From the NCBI GenBank assembly GCA_964575845.1, contig CAZNSX010000008.1, forward strand, positions 137,799 to 201,798: DNA of 64,000 nucleotides. The letters are read 5' to 3'. Numbering within the stretch: the stretch's first letter is position 1; each line of letters opens with the position of its first letter. A model generated the notes under the pieces. The model worked only from the letters and a program-made list of their open reading frames with translations, was not told the DNA's origin and did no database searches. Source of the stretch: CAZNSX01 sp964575845 (GTDB lineage Bacteria; UBA8248; CAZNSX01). Shown in pieces: positions 43,591 to 52,049 of the stretch. The position numbers and the translations under genes were made by a program.

Positions 43591-44943
43591 TCACCAGCCC
43601 TCGAGCAGGCTCTCATCGATAAGGCGCTCTTCAAAGGGGAACTTAGTAACGACCTCGCAGCCCTTCTCGGTCACCACCACCCCATCTTCCAGCCGGAAGC
43701 CGCCCACGCCCACTTCACCCGCATAGGGCTCAAGGGAGAAGTACATGCCGGGCTCAAGCAGGGTGGCCGCCTCCCTGGGCACAAGTTCCGGGGTGCCCAC
43801 GAAGGGAAGCTCCACTCCCGCCACCCCGAGGCCATGGCCCAGGAGGCCCCCAAGGACCCACTCCCCGGCCGCGGTACCCACCTCAAAGGTTGTGTTGCCG
43901 GGCTTTATGGCGGCCTCTGACTTGCGCAGGGCGTTATAGGCCGCCGTGTGAAGCTCCACCTGACGCCTTGTGGGCCTGGCGTCCCCGCAGATGACGGTAC
44001 GGGTGAAGTCGCCGTAATAGCCGTTGAAGCAGGCGCCCATGTCGATTATGACGAGGTCGCCGTACTCCATGATACGGTCCGAGGTGAAGCGCCGGTATGG
44101 GGCTGTGGCGCCTCCCGAGCACACTATGCAGTTAGTGGTCTGCGAGCCCTCAGAGCCAAGGTGGTCCATCGTCTCAAAGATGACCCCCCTAACGTGGCTC
44201 TCCTTGACCCCCGGCCTGAGGAACTCGAGGCCCGCCTGCATACCGGCTATGGTGAAGGAGTTTGCCATCTTGAGGCACTGGATCTCATCCCAGGTCTTTA
44301 TGGCCCGAGCCTGGAGCATCACTGCCTGCGCATCCCCCCACTCCATCTTCGGGGCCGCCTTGGGAAAGCCCGAGAACATGCCCGTGGACCACGAGTCAAC
44401 GCCGAGCCTCTTGGGGCTCTTTATGCCTAAGTCTGAGAGCTTGCCGAGCACCTCCTTTAGCCACATCTGGGCCCCGCCCTCGCTCTCAAGGCCGCCGCCC
44501 GGCGAGGGGAAGGAGGTATCCGCCACCCAGGGCATGCGGAGCTTGCAGTGGTCGATGTCCATGGTGAAAAGGAGGGGCTCCCCGCCCTTGGGGAGCACGC
44601 AGGAGGCTATCCCCCAGAACATCATGGGGAAGCCGTGGTTGCGGAAGCCCGTTAAGTAGCGGATGTTCTCCAGGCGGAAGATGAGAATCGCATCCATATC
44701 GGTCTTTGCCAGGGCGTCCTTTGCCTTCTTTAGCCTCTCCCGCCGCATCCGGTCATAGTTTATCCCCTCCTCCCAGTCCTGGCCCATGACGCCGTGGCCC
44801 AGGTCTGAGTAGGGGCGCTCGAACTCCGTTCCCGATGGGCCCCGCCCCAGGTCGCTCGGCTTATCGAAGTCCCGGCTCCTGAAGCTCGGGTCCACCACAG
44901 GAACCCTGCGCCGCATGGCATCATAGAGTCTATCGTGGTGCAT
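43591..44943 (-). CDS. M24 family metallopeptidase (Xaa-Pro/creatinase type)
   Basis: 450 residues. A creatinase N-like domain (about 75-215) is followed by a pita-bread domain with the metal ligands: Asp in VIIDMGACF, Asp in YGDFTR, His in LLGHGLGV, Glu in FSLEPY and Glu in RLEDGVV. The first ~65 residues (rich in Arg/Asp) precede the usual start. AGAGGAGGAG lies before ATG 44943. The extended N-terminus recalls non-peptidase M24 members such as the DMSP lyase DddP, so a lyase or amidohydrolase role is possible. Substrate not determined. Confidence 0.82.
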   Translation of the reverse strand: MHHDRLYDAMRRRVPVVDPSFRSRDFDKPSDLGRGPSGTEFERPYSDLGHGVMGQDWEEGINYDRMRRERLKKAKDALAKTDMDAILIFRLENIRYLTGFRNHGFPMMFWGIASCVLPKGGEPLLFTMDIDHCKLRMPWVADTSFPSPGGGLESEGGAQMWLKEVLGKLSDLGIKSPKRLGVDSWSTGMFSGFPKAAPKMEWGDAQAVMLQARAIKTWDEIQCLKMANSFTIAGMQAGLEFLRPGVKESHVRGVIFETMDHLGSEGSQTTNCIVCSGGATAPYRRFTSDRIMEYGDLVIIDMGACFNGYYGDFTRTVICGDARPTRRQVELHTAAYNALRKSEAAIKPGNTTFEVGTAAGEWVLGGLLGHGLGVAGVELPFVGTPELVPREAATLLEPGMYFSLEPYAGEVGVGGFRLEDGVVVTEKGCEVVTKFPFEERLIDESLLEGW

Positions 44944-45156
44944 GGGTCTCCTCCTCTCTCTGAGCTAAGGAAATGTTTTTAATGCAAGGGGTGCCCTTAA
45001 GGATAACCTCATTCGCTCTACGCTGTCAAAACTCTGCTGTGATGGGCAAGGCTTCCCGGTTCATTGACAAGGGGGCTTTCCTCTGGTAATGAGGAGCGAG
45101 CGTCTGACTCTGGCATTTCTCATTAGCAAAAGGGGACTAACTCTGGGAGAGACCTT

Positions 45157-46185
45157 ATGAAAGCCATGGTCCTCAGGGATGTCGGGAAGCCCCTGATATA
45201 TGAAGATATGGAGACGCCGAAGCCGGGCCCCGGAGAGGCGCTCGTGAGGGTCAGGGCGTGCGGGGTCTGCCACACCGACCACGCGGTGTGGGAGGGGAAG
45301 GTTCAGGTGCCCCTCCCCCACATCCTGGGTCACGAGGGAGCGGGTGAGGTGGTTGAACTGGGGCCGAGCGCGGCGGGCATCCGCCCCGAGATAAAGGAGG
45401 GGGACCGCTGCGCCATCTACTGCTACATCACCTGCGGGGCGTGTCCAAAGTGCGTTGACGGAAGGGAGAACATCTGCGAGAACTTCGGCGGCAGGATAGG
45501 CTTTGAGGTTCCGGGGAGCTATGCCCAATATGTGAAGGTTCCGGCTAAGAGCTGCATAAAGATCCCGGACGGGGTGAGCTTCGAGCAGGCGACCCTCTTC
45601 CCCGATGCCCTCTGCACCCCCTACCACGGGCTCGTGAGGAGGGGGAAGCTCAGAGCGGGAGAAGACGTGGTCATCCTGGGAGTAGGGGGCCTGGGGATAC
45701 ACGGCGTCCAGGTGGCAAGGGCGCTCGGCGCACGGGTCATCGCCGTCGATATCGATGAGGGGAAGCTTGAGAAGGCCCGCGAGCTCGGAGCCTCATCCAC
45801 CATAAACGCCGCACAAGAAGAGACCGCAGAAGCCATACTCAGGGAGACCTCAGGCCGGGGAGCCCACCTCATCCTCGAAGGCGTGGCCAAAAAGGAGACG
45901 ATGGAGGCATCCCTAAAGGCCCTTAGGAGAGGGGGCCGGCTCGTTATGATGGGCTACGTGGCGGGCTCCTCATTCTCTGTGGAGCAGGACGCCCTGCTCT
46001 TGCGGGAGTACGACATCTTGGGCACCCTCTCCATCTGCCGGGCCGACATGCTTGAAGTGATGGAGCTCGTGGCGGACGGGAGGGTAATCCCCCAGGTGGT
46101 GGAAGAGTATCGGCTGGAGGAAGCAAACAAGGCCCTTCAGGGGTTTGACACCCGGGGGCCCGGAAGGGCAATCCTCAAGTGCTAA
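45157..46185 (+). CDS. Zinc-dependent alcohol dehydrogenase (MDR family)
   Basis: 342 residues. Catalytic zinc ligands: CGVCHTDH (Cys) and HILGHEGAGEV (His-Glu). The structural zinc lobe is present (CGACPKCVDGRENIC). The Rossmann motif VGVGGLGIHGVQVA is read as ILGVGGLGIHGVQVARALGA. It oxidises an alcohol or polyol with NAD(P). It is divergent from the M24/OYE pair, with 213 bp between, so a shared catabolic theme is possible. Strong Shine-Dalgarno GGGAGAG. Confidence 0.9.
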   Translation: MKAMVLRDVGKPLIYEDMETPKPGPGEALVRVRACGVCHTDHAVWEGKVQVPLPHILGHEGAGEVVELGPSAAGIRPEIKEGDRCAIYCYITCGACPKCVDGRENICENFGGRIGFEVPGSYAQYVKVPAKSCIKIPDGVSFEQATLFPDALCTPYHGLVRRGKLRAGEDVVILGVGGLGIHGVQVARALGARVIAVDIDEGKLEKARELGASSTINAAQEETAEAILRETSGRGAHLILEGVAKKETMEASLKALRRGGRLVMMGYVAGSSFSVEQDALLLREYDILGTLSICRADMLEVMELVADGRVIPQVVEEYRLEEANKALQGFDTRGPGRAILKC

Positions 46186-46202
46186 CGGGTAAGTGCTGAA
46201 CC

Positions 46203-46269
46203 GGGCGGGTCATGGCCGCGGCGTGGCCATGAATACCACATGATGGCGAGACGCGGCCTCGCCCCACCC
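46203..46269. repeat. Dispersed palindromic intergenic repeat, copy 1
   Basis: Contains a perfect 8-bp stem TCATGGCC / GGCCATGA around 7 bases, then a second hairpin GGCGAG / CTCGCC and the tail CTCGCCCCACCC. Related copies are at 49,952, 53,920 and 55,312, and a 16-base tail match at 51,812. All lie between genes. Confidence 0.6.
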
Positions 46270-46291
46270 AATTTTCCATGGCGGGGTTGCC

Positions 46292-46717
46292 TTAGGTGAC
46301 CTGCTTATCCTTCTCCGTCACCTCCCCGTCATAGACATAGCCCGAGTCTTCGAGGCTTCCGACCTCTGTATATATTCCTACGGCCTCCATATCTTCCGTG
46401 GGGCTCAAGTTCCTCGTCCAGTGGGTCACCCCCTTGGGGATGAAGACGCAGCTTCCGGCTCCGAGCTCATACTCCTTATCACCAACCCCGCCGGCCACCC
46501 TTCCCCTTACGATGTAGTAGATCTCATCGGCCCGGAGGTGGCGGTGCTTCTTGTGCGCGGCGCCCGGAGGGAATACCGCCCTGAACATCGTGGCATTGGT
46601 TGAGCCAAGGTTCCCCTTGTTGCAGATGAAGCGGATATCCATCTTGTGCCAGCCCTCTTCCTCGGCCACGGGCTCTGGCGGCACATCTTCGAGCTTGGTG
46701 AGCGGATAGTCGGGCAT
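46292..46717 (-). CDS. Cupin domain protein, tandem copy 2
   Basis: 141 residues from ATG 46717 (AAGGAGGAAGG upstream). A single cupin barrel: first motif HKKHRHLRADEIYYIVRG (metal-binding His/Glu) and second motif FIPKGVTHWTRN. It is about 80% identical to the neighbouring cupin. The metal site suggests a dioxygenase or sugar-acid enzyme, but the substrate is unknown. The pair arose by tandem duplication. Confidence 0.8.
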   Translation of the reverse strand: MPDYPLTKLEDVPPEPVAEEEGWHKMDIRFICNKGNLGSTNATMFRAVFPPGAAHKKHRHLRADEIYYIVRGRVAGGVGDKEYELGAGSCVFIPKGVTHWTRNLSPTEDMEAVGIYTEVGSLEDSGYVYDGEVTEKDKQVT

Positions 46718-46746
46718 CGCCCTTCCTCCTTGATGCCCCGCGCCGC

Positions 46747-47172
46747 TCATTTGATCTTCCTGTCCTTCTCGGTCCACTCCCCGTCATAGACGTAGCCCGA
46801 GTCCTCGAGGCTCCCGACCTCGGTATAGATGCCCACGAGCTCCAGCTCCTCCGTCGGGCTCAGGTTTCTCGTCCAGTGGGTCACGCCCTTGGGGATGAAA
46901 TGGAGGCTTCCCGGCCTCAGCTCTTGCTCCTCATCTTCCGCCCCGCCGGCGGCCCTTCCCCTTATGATGTAGTAGATCTCATCGGCCTTCGTGTGATGGT
47001 GCTTCTTGTGCGCGCCCCCCGGCGGGAAGACCGTCCTGAACCAGGTCGCGTTCTTTGAGCCGAGCCTATCCTTCGTGCAGATGAAGCGGATGTCCATCTT
47101 GTGCCAGCCTTCTTCCTCCGCAACCGGCTCGGGCTTCACCTTATCAATATGAGTCGTCGGGTACTTAGCCAT
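46747..47172 (-). CDS. Cupin domain protein, tandem copy 1
   Basis: 141 residues, ATG after GAGGACCCGAG. Motifs HKKHHHTKADEIYYIIRG and FIPKGVTHWTRN. It is the first gene of a two-cupin unit; the spacer to the second copy is 29 bp. The central segment between the motifs (EDEEQELRPGSLH) is the main difference from the second copy. Confidence 0.82.
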   Translation of the reverse strand: MAKYPTTHIDKVKPEPVAEEEGWHKMDIRFICTKDRLGSKNATWFRTVFPPGGAHKKHHHTKADEIYYIIRGRAAGGAEDEEQELRPGSLHFIPKGVTHWTRNLSPTEELELVGIYTEVGSLEDSGYVYDGEWTEKDRKIK

Positions 47173-47187
47173 CTCGGGTCCTCCTCA

Positions 47188-47232
47188 GAAGGTGAAAAAT
47201 CCAGAAGAGAGACGGGCCAGAGTATAGCACGG
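47188..47232 (+). repeat. Direct repeat, left copy, flanking the CocE-like gene
   Basis: GAAGGTGAAAAAT-C-CAGAAG onward to ATAGCACGG (45 bp). A related 43-bp copy in the same orientation lies at 49,140-49,182, about 85% identical with two bases missing. Together they bracket the hydrolase gene, as recombination or insertion would leave. Confidence 0.7.
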
Positions 47233-47287
47233 CTCCCCGGTATCGAAAACCCTGACATCCGGCCCGGACCGATTTCAGGGGAGCAAA

Positions 47288-49039
47288 TCAACCCGATCTG
47301 GGTCGGATGATGGGCAACAACACATACGCTTGCCGGTCTGGGCCTGTGTGCAGCGTCACCTTACCGCCGAAGATATCCGCCGGGCGGTCGCGTGAATCGT
47401 TGTGGAGAAAGGGCCCGACGCCCGTGAACTGCGCGGGCATGTTCGGCAGCCCTTGGCTCGCCCCACCGGGATAGACGTAGTCCTTCCCCCGCACCGAGAG
47501 AGCGATGCGGTATCCGGCGGGCACCACGATGCAGGTCGGCCAGATCTCGACATCGAGTTCGTACACTTCGCCCGGCGTCAGGGTCTGTTTCTCGTCGTGG
47601 GTGTGATAAGGCCGGTAGGGCCGCGTCAACTCCGGGTCGAGTTTCCGGTGGGAAGCGCGCAGCCAGCCCTGGGCGACGGGTGTGTGGGGGTCGAGGGCAC
47701 CCCTGAAAGTCACCTCCTTCATCTCGGGCGTGAACACGCGCAGGACGAGAAAAATATCCGCGTCTTCCGTCTCGGATGAAACGAAGAGCTTTGCGGCCGA
47801 TGGCCCGGTGACCTCGGTCTCCTCATCGAGCGGCGGAGTCAGGAACGTGACGCCATCGCCCAAGCCTTCGTAGGTTATGGCGCCTTCGGCGGATACCGGC
47901 TCCCGGCTGAGGCTGTGGCCCGCAGGGTTGAGGTAGAACTTGGTCCACTGCGTGCGGCCGAGCGGCCATTCATCCTCGCGGCGCTCGACGAACTTCTCGC
48001 CGGGATGGCGCACCCGGAGCAGTACCCTCGGCTGGTCCTTCCAGCCCGTGTCCTCGCCCTTCAGGAAGTGGCCGAAGAACTTTTTCTGCAGGCCCACGCC
48101 GTAGTCGGTGTAGAAATGGGTCCAGTGCTCGAGCCCGTGCACTTCGAGCCATTTTCGCTCGGAGGCCGCGCGCACGAAGGCCTCGAGGTTTCCGCGCGGA
48201 TGAAGTCCCTGGCCCCCCCAGTTGGCCGCGGATAGGAAGGGAACAGTGACCTTCGACCAGTCCGGCATGCGCTCCTTCCAGTACTCGTCATAGAGCGGAT
48301 GGGAGCGAAAATCCTGGCCTAAATCGCAGCGGTTGGTCCCCAGTTCTTCCTCGGAAAGGGTCTCTGGGCCGGAGACCCAATCGCCGTTCACGCGGCTTCT
48401 GTAGCCCCGCTCTCCGAGGCCATGTTGCCTGGACTTCGCCCGCCTCTCGAACCAGTTGGCCCCGAAGATTGACAGGATGCCCCCGTGGTAGCCCATTTCG
48501 CGGTAGAAATCGGCCGCGCCCTCCCACGCGCACATGGCCGCCAGGTGGGGAGGCTGCAAGGAGGCCACCTGCCACTGGTTCATCGCGTAGTAGGAGATGC
48601 CGTTCAGGCCCACCTTGCCGTTGCTCCATGGCTGTGCGGCGGCCCACTCGATGCAGTTGTAGAGGTCCTCGGCCTCGCGCAAGGAGAAGGGGTCGAGATA
48701 GCCCGGCGAGCGGCCAGCGCCCCGCGAATCGACGCGCACGCAGGCGTAGCCATCGGGCACCCACTTCTCAGGGTCCACCACTTCCCAGTTCTGGTACTTG
48801 TTGGTGGAGCCCGCTGGAACGTCCGGATGGTCCTCGGCCATGAGCTCCCACTGAACGGGGTAGCCGTCTTGAAAGGCGAGCCACTTCCCGTAAACGCCGT
48901 AGGTAAGGATCACCGGGTACTTGCCTTCCTCGACAGGCCGGAAGACATCGGCACGGAGCACAAGGCCATCCTCCATCTCGATGGGGACGTCCCAGTCGAT
49001 CAGCATCCCGTCTCTGATTTCGCTCTTGTACTGGCTCAT
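47288..49039 (-). CDS. CocE/NonD family hydrolase (S15-like)
   Basis: 583 residues. N-terminal alpha/beta-hydrolase domain with an oxyanion Tyr region (VILTYGVYGKW) and the nucleophile in GLNGISYYAMNQW, acid/His region near GLEHWTHFYTDYG, and a C-terminal jelly-roll domain (about 380-580) typical of X-Pro dipeptidyl-peptidase/cocaine esterase-like enzymes. It hydrolyses esters or acyl-peptides. Codon use here is GCG/CGC-rich, unlike the AGG/ATA-rich neighbours, and it is bracketed by direct repeats, so it is probably horizontally acquired. GAGGGACGAG precedes ATG. Confidence 0.85.
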   Translation of the reverse strand: MSQYKSEIRDGMLIDWDVPIEMEDGLVLRADVFRPVEEGKYPVILTYGVYGKWLAFQDGYPVQWELMAEDHPDVPAGSTNKYQNWEVVDPEKWVPDGYACVRVDSRGAGRSPGYLDPFSLREAEDLYNCIEWAAAQPWSNGKVGLNGISYYAMNQWQVASLQPPHLAAMCAWEGAADFYREMGYHGGILSIFGANWFERRAKSRQHGLGERGYRSRVNGDWVSGPETLSEEELGTNRCDLGQDFRSHPLYDEYWKERMPDWSKVTVPFLSAANWGGQGLHPRGNLEAFVRAASERKWLEVHGLEHWTHFYTDYGVGLQKKFFGHFLKGEDTGWKDQPRVLLRVRHPGEKFVERREDEWPLGRTQWTKFYLNPAGHSLSREPVSAEGAITYEGLGDGVTFLTPPLDEETEVTGPSAAKLFVSSETEDADIFLVLRVFTPEMKEVTFRGALDPHTPVAQGWLRASHRKLDPELTRPYRPYHTHDEKQTLTPGEVYELDVEIWPTCIVVPAGYRIALSVRGKDYVYPGGASQGLPNMPAQFTGVGPFLHNDSRDRPADIFGGKVTLHTGPDRQAYVLLPIIRPRSG

Positions 49040-49139
49040 CTCGTCCCTCGCTTTCCGGCCGTCAAGTTCCCGTTGTTCGAACCAACCGCTTGAGGCTTGC
49101 CTTTATATGGTCGAACTGATTTCCCCTCGATTCCCCTGA

Positions 49140-49182
49140 GAAGGTGAAAAATTCAGGAGAGATGGGCCAGAGGATAGCACGG
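49140..49182 (+). repeat. Direct repeat, right copy, flanking the CocE-like gene
   Basis: 43 bp similar to 47,188-47,232. In the left copy it lies just upstream of the cupin pair; here it lies upstream of the hydrolase, so the gene looks inserted next to a duplicated cupin leader. Confidence 0.7.
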
Positions 49183-49257
49183 GGGCTGAGGGGAGGGCAA
49201 GGGGGAGGAGAGGGTACCGAAAAGAGGCAGGAAAGGAAACAATAGTTTATTTTTTTA

Positions 49258-49286
49258 TTGAAAGTTTGGTTTTATGGAATTATAAG
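49258..49286 (+). promoter_or_regulatory. Candidate promoter of the HhH protein gene
   Basis: TTGAAA (49258-49263), 17 bp, TATAAG (49281-49286) in an AT-rich stretch. The predicted start near 49,293 leaves about 100 nt of leader. Confidence 0.45.
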
Positions 49287-49393
49287 AATTATGGCTCGGA
49301 AAATCAGTGAGAACAAGAATGTTAAGGGGATGGAGTATACTCTGACCTTCTAAAACAGAAGATTTTTATTAACCGTACTGGCATAATTAGCGC

Positions 49394-49921
49394 ATGAATC
49401 GTGAGGAAATCATTTTCTGGAGAGACAAGTACGACCGCGAGGAAGATCTTTACAATAAAGGCACAGAAGAAGAACTACACGCAAAGTTCAGGAGAAATCA
49501 GCACGTCACGAAAGAAGACCTCGAAGCCATAATGAAGTGGAAGTTCCAAGGCAGACTTACGGGAAGACAACAAATGAACCTGGCAAGGCTCAAACCTATC
49601 GAGGACTGGGTCGCAAAGAAAATCACCAGTTTGGCGTTCGAGATGCCCGAAGATAAATTCAAGCTGAAACTCCTCAAGTCCATAGATGGTGTAGGAGAGG
49701 CCGTAGCCTCGGTAATCCTCGCATTCTACGAGCCGAAAGACTACGGCGTCCTAGACTTCCACGCGTGGCACGGCCTTTTCAGCAGTGATAAAAAAACCTT
49801 TACAGAGCAAGACTGCCTCAAATATTTCAGAGAACTGAGGAAACTCGCAAGACAAGTCGGTCTTCCTTGCAGAGATGTTGAGAAGGCCATATTCAAAAAA
49901 GACTTAGACAGTCAAAAATGA
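49394..49921 (+). CDS. Helix-hairpin-helix/glycosylase-fold-like protein
   Basis: 175 residues, soluble. Residues about 93-135 read LLKSIDGVGEAVASVILAFY then YGVLDFHAWHGLF, close to the HhH-GPD pattern (GVGxxxAxxILAF...VLDxxxW) of base-excision glycosylases; the usual 4Fe-4S cysteines are absent. The N-terminal 90 residues are charged and unplaced. AT-richer than neighbours, with its own promoter, suggesting an accessory origin. DNA binding is likely; a repair or restriction role is inference. Confidence 0.5.
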   Translation: MNREEIIFWRDKYDREEDLYNKGTEEELHAKFRRNQHVTKEDLEAIMKWKFQGRLTGRQQMNLARLKPIEDWVAKKITSLAFEMPEDKFKLKLLKSIDGVGEAVASVILAFYEPKDYGVLDFHAWHGLFSSDKKTFTEQDCLKYFRELRKLARQVGLPCRDVEKAIFKKDLDSQK

Positions 49922-49951
49922 GGCAAAGAGGACCTTTGCGGCCAATAGCCG

Positions 49952-50018
49952 GCTAGTTCCCGGCTGCGCCATGACTTTCTATATCAAATAACGCCGAGGC
50001 GCAGCATCGCCCTACCCT
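49952..50018. repeat. Dispersed palindromic intergenic repeat, copy 2
   Basis: GGCTGCGCCATGAC, then ATATCAAATAACGCCGAGGC and a CATCGCCCTACCC tail. It parallels copy 3 at 53,920 (both contain ATCAAATAAC(G/C)GCGAGGCGCAGC-like sequence). Confidence 0.55.
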
Positions 50019-50100
50019 CTGGTTCGCGTTTATTTCAGAGATAATTATTCCTTGTTCATAAGCATTACCGCCGACCGTAGAAAAATAGGATGGTGAAAAG

Positions 50101-51117
50101 ATGGCCACAGAAATCAAAGTATGGCAAGTGGAGGACGGAAGGTTGTTTCCCTTGGAAACTACAATGGCTGAGGCAGGGAGGAAAGAAAAGGAGGACCTTG
50201 AGGAATGGATAAAGAATAGTCCTAGCTTATTGGGAGGAGATATTCTGATAATAGGGGAGCAAGTGCAAACAAGGTCTGGGCCTATGGATTTACTTGCGAT
50301 AGACGCGGCTGGAAATGCTGTCATCATAGAACTAAAAAAGGACAAAATTCCCCGGGAAGCCTTAGCCCAGGCTATAGATTATGCTTCCGATGTCGCCTCG
50401 TGGGATGTGGATAAACTGAATGAGCTATGCGAGAAGTATAAAGGACAACCGCTGGATGAATATATGGGGGAGAGCTTTGAAGATCTTGGTGTAGAGGATA
50501 TTTCGCTTAACCAGGCTCAAAGAATCCTTCTGGTTGGAACTTATATTGAGGAATCCTTGCAAAGGATGATAGAGTGGCTTTCAGGAAATTATGAATTGGC
50601 TATAAACGCTGTGGTCTTGAGATATATTCGGACCAAGGGCGGTGAAGAATTGATTGGGCGCACGGTGATAATACCCGAGGAAATAGAAAAAGAGAGGAGC
50701 CAGAAACAGCAAAGAAAAATACCAATGTCAGATGAACCCGGGAATTATGATGATGATGAGCTAAGGAATTATCTAATGGAATATCTTTCTAGTGAAAGGC
50801 CCACTCCCCGCCGAGTTAGAGAAATTTTATTACCTCTATGCGTAGACCATGAGCCTGTTAGGCGCGAGGAGATTAAGAATCAGCTTATTAAGATAGAAGA
50901 GGTAAAAGACGAAGGACGAGCCGGCTTAATACTTACAACAATATCAAGGGCATTGGGGATTCCGCAACGGGATTACTTGCGTCAAGTAATTCGTTATGAG
51001 AAGGTGAGTCCTTGGGAGAAAGAAAATTATAGGATTGAAGAGAAATATAAGGATATGATCAGGGAGTTATTAGACGAATTAACGATGCGCAAAAAAGGAA
51101 GTGGTCCAGTTCAATAA
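50101..51117 (+). CDS. NucS-like (DUF91) endonuclease
   Basis: 338 residues. A PD-(D/E)XK-type nuclease core is visible at about residues 55-85: SGPMDLLAIDAAGNAVIIEL followed by KK, giving the Asp and Glu-x-Lys. This matches the NucS/DUF91 nuclease domain, and the following helices (QAIDYASDVASWD) are typical. Beyond about 215 there is an unplaced helical C-terminal region that ends in a winged-helix-like segment. It probably cleaves branched or mismatched DNA, or acts in defence. AT-richer than core genes. Confidence 0.7.
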   Translation: MATEIKVWQVEDGRLFPLETTMAEAGRKEKEDLEEWIKNSPSLLGGDILIIGEQVQTRSGPMDLLAIDAAGNAVIIELKKDKIPREALAQAIDYASDVASWDVDKLNELCEKYKGQPLDEYMGESFEDLGVEDISLNQAQRILLVGTYIEESLQRMIEWLSGNYELAINAVVLRYIRTKGGEELIGRTVIIPEEIEKERSQKQQRKIPMSDEPGNYDDDELRNYLMEYLSSERPTPRRVREILLPLCVDHEPVRREEIKNQLIKIEEVKDEGRAGLILTTISRALGIPQRDYLRQVIRYEKVSPWEKENYRIEEKYKDMIRELLDELTMRKKGSGPVQ

Positions 51118-51130
51118 CTCAAATGATGGA

Positions 51131-51678
51131 ATGACAGAGATAGATAGGTACATCGCATGGCTTGAAAAGGATGAGGCCAGCAGCAGGCCCTATCGTGCTC
51201 AGCGCTTGCGGCTGTTGGTGGAGGAGTACGGGCCGGAGGAAAGCATACGCCTCTTTTCCGGCGACCGATCAGCGCCATTGCGTTCGAGGAGGCAAGGCAG
51301 GCTTACCTTCACGGCCTTTTCATGGCTTGCGCGATCTTGTGCCAAGTGTGTTTGGAACACATGCTCGGGGGCCTATTTCGGCTTGCTGGCCGTGATGACC
51401 TTGATCGGGCCTCCTTTGAAACTTTACTCCGGGAAGCGCGAGAGGAGCGGTATTTGTCCGAAGAAGAGTTCACGCTGTTTGACCGCCTTCGGAAAATTCG
51501 TAATCCTTATGCGCACCCGCGGTCCCCAACCAGCAAGGGTTCGCTATTGCGTAGGGCGATCGCTTCCGATACCCCGGTGGAAGATGTGGTGGTTCATGAC
51601 GCGGAGCTAGCGATCAGAGCGCTCCTTCGTCTTTGCCGCCGGGCGCCTTTCAATCTATCAGAGGAAATGAGTGTATAA
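51131..51678 (+). pseudogene. HEPN-like gene with a frameshift
   Basis: From ATG 51131 the protein starts MTEIDRYIAWLEKDEA...YGPEESIRLFSGD and then loses sense near 51,270. In another frame, homology-like sequence resumes (ISAIAFEEARQAYLHGLFMA, then ILCQVCLEHMLGGLFRLAGR) and runs to 51,678. It contains KIRNPYAHP, an Arg-x4-His HEPN motif. One base shift separates the halves. It follows the NucS-like gene by 13 bp, so they may have formed a pair. Real decay or a sequencing error are both possible. Confidence 0.55.
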
Positions 51679-52049
51679 CCCCCTTTATGGCGAATAACCT
51701 AGCTTTGTCAGCTCCTGCACTTCCTGTCTTCGCGCCAGCATCTTCCCTTTCCACTGGAAGCCGGCGAGCTCCCGCCCGGTGAGCATCGATCTTAGAAAAT
51801 GTCAATCTGGAGCCTCGCCCCACCCAAGCTGGAGCCTTTCACCCTGACCCCTTAAGGCCTCATTTCCTCCCTCACCTCCCCTCCCCCCAAATTTGACTTT
51901 TCCTCCCAAATCCCCGACCCTTGGCCTTAAAATATCGGGGTTTGCGGGAGGGGGGGCGCTTTTTTCGCGCTCCTTCATCTGAAGGGCTTGTTCGCGATAA
52001 ATCTTTTCCGCTTTTTTCGGCTGCTTAAGGATGTGGCCGGGGGTTTTTG
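51679..52049. other. Intergenic region with repeat pieces
   Basis: 371 bp without a gene. It holds a 16-base tail of the dispersed palindromic repeat (51,812-51,827) and copy 1 of the TTTGACTTTT...TTGGCCTTAAAATAT repeat (51,889-51,943). A 33-codon minus-strand frame near 51,690-51,790 has no family I know. Confidence 0.5.
51889..51943 (+). repeat. TTTGACTTTT/TTGGCCTTAAAATAT repeat, copy 1
   Basis: About 55 bp: AATTTGACTTTTCC, a CAAATCCCC middle and CTTGGCCTTAAAATATCGGG. Similar copies are at 53,851 and 55,404. Each stands 100-200 bp upstream of a plus-strand gene (SGNH, alpha/beta hydrolase, E1 alpha). Confidence 0.6.

Noticed and set aside
51685..51790. 33-codon minus-strand frame (MLTGRELAGFQWKGKMLARR onward)
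   Set aside because: No Shine-Dalgarno or recognised family; too short to support as a gene.
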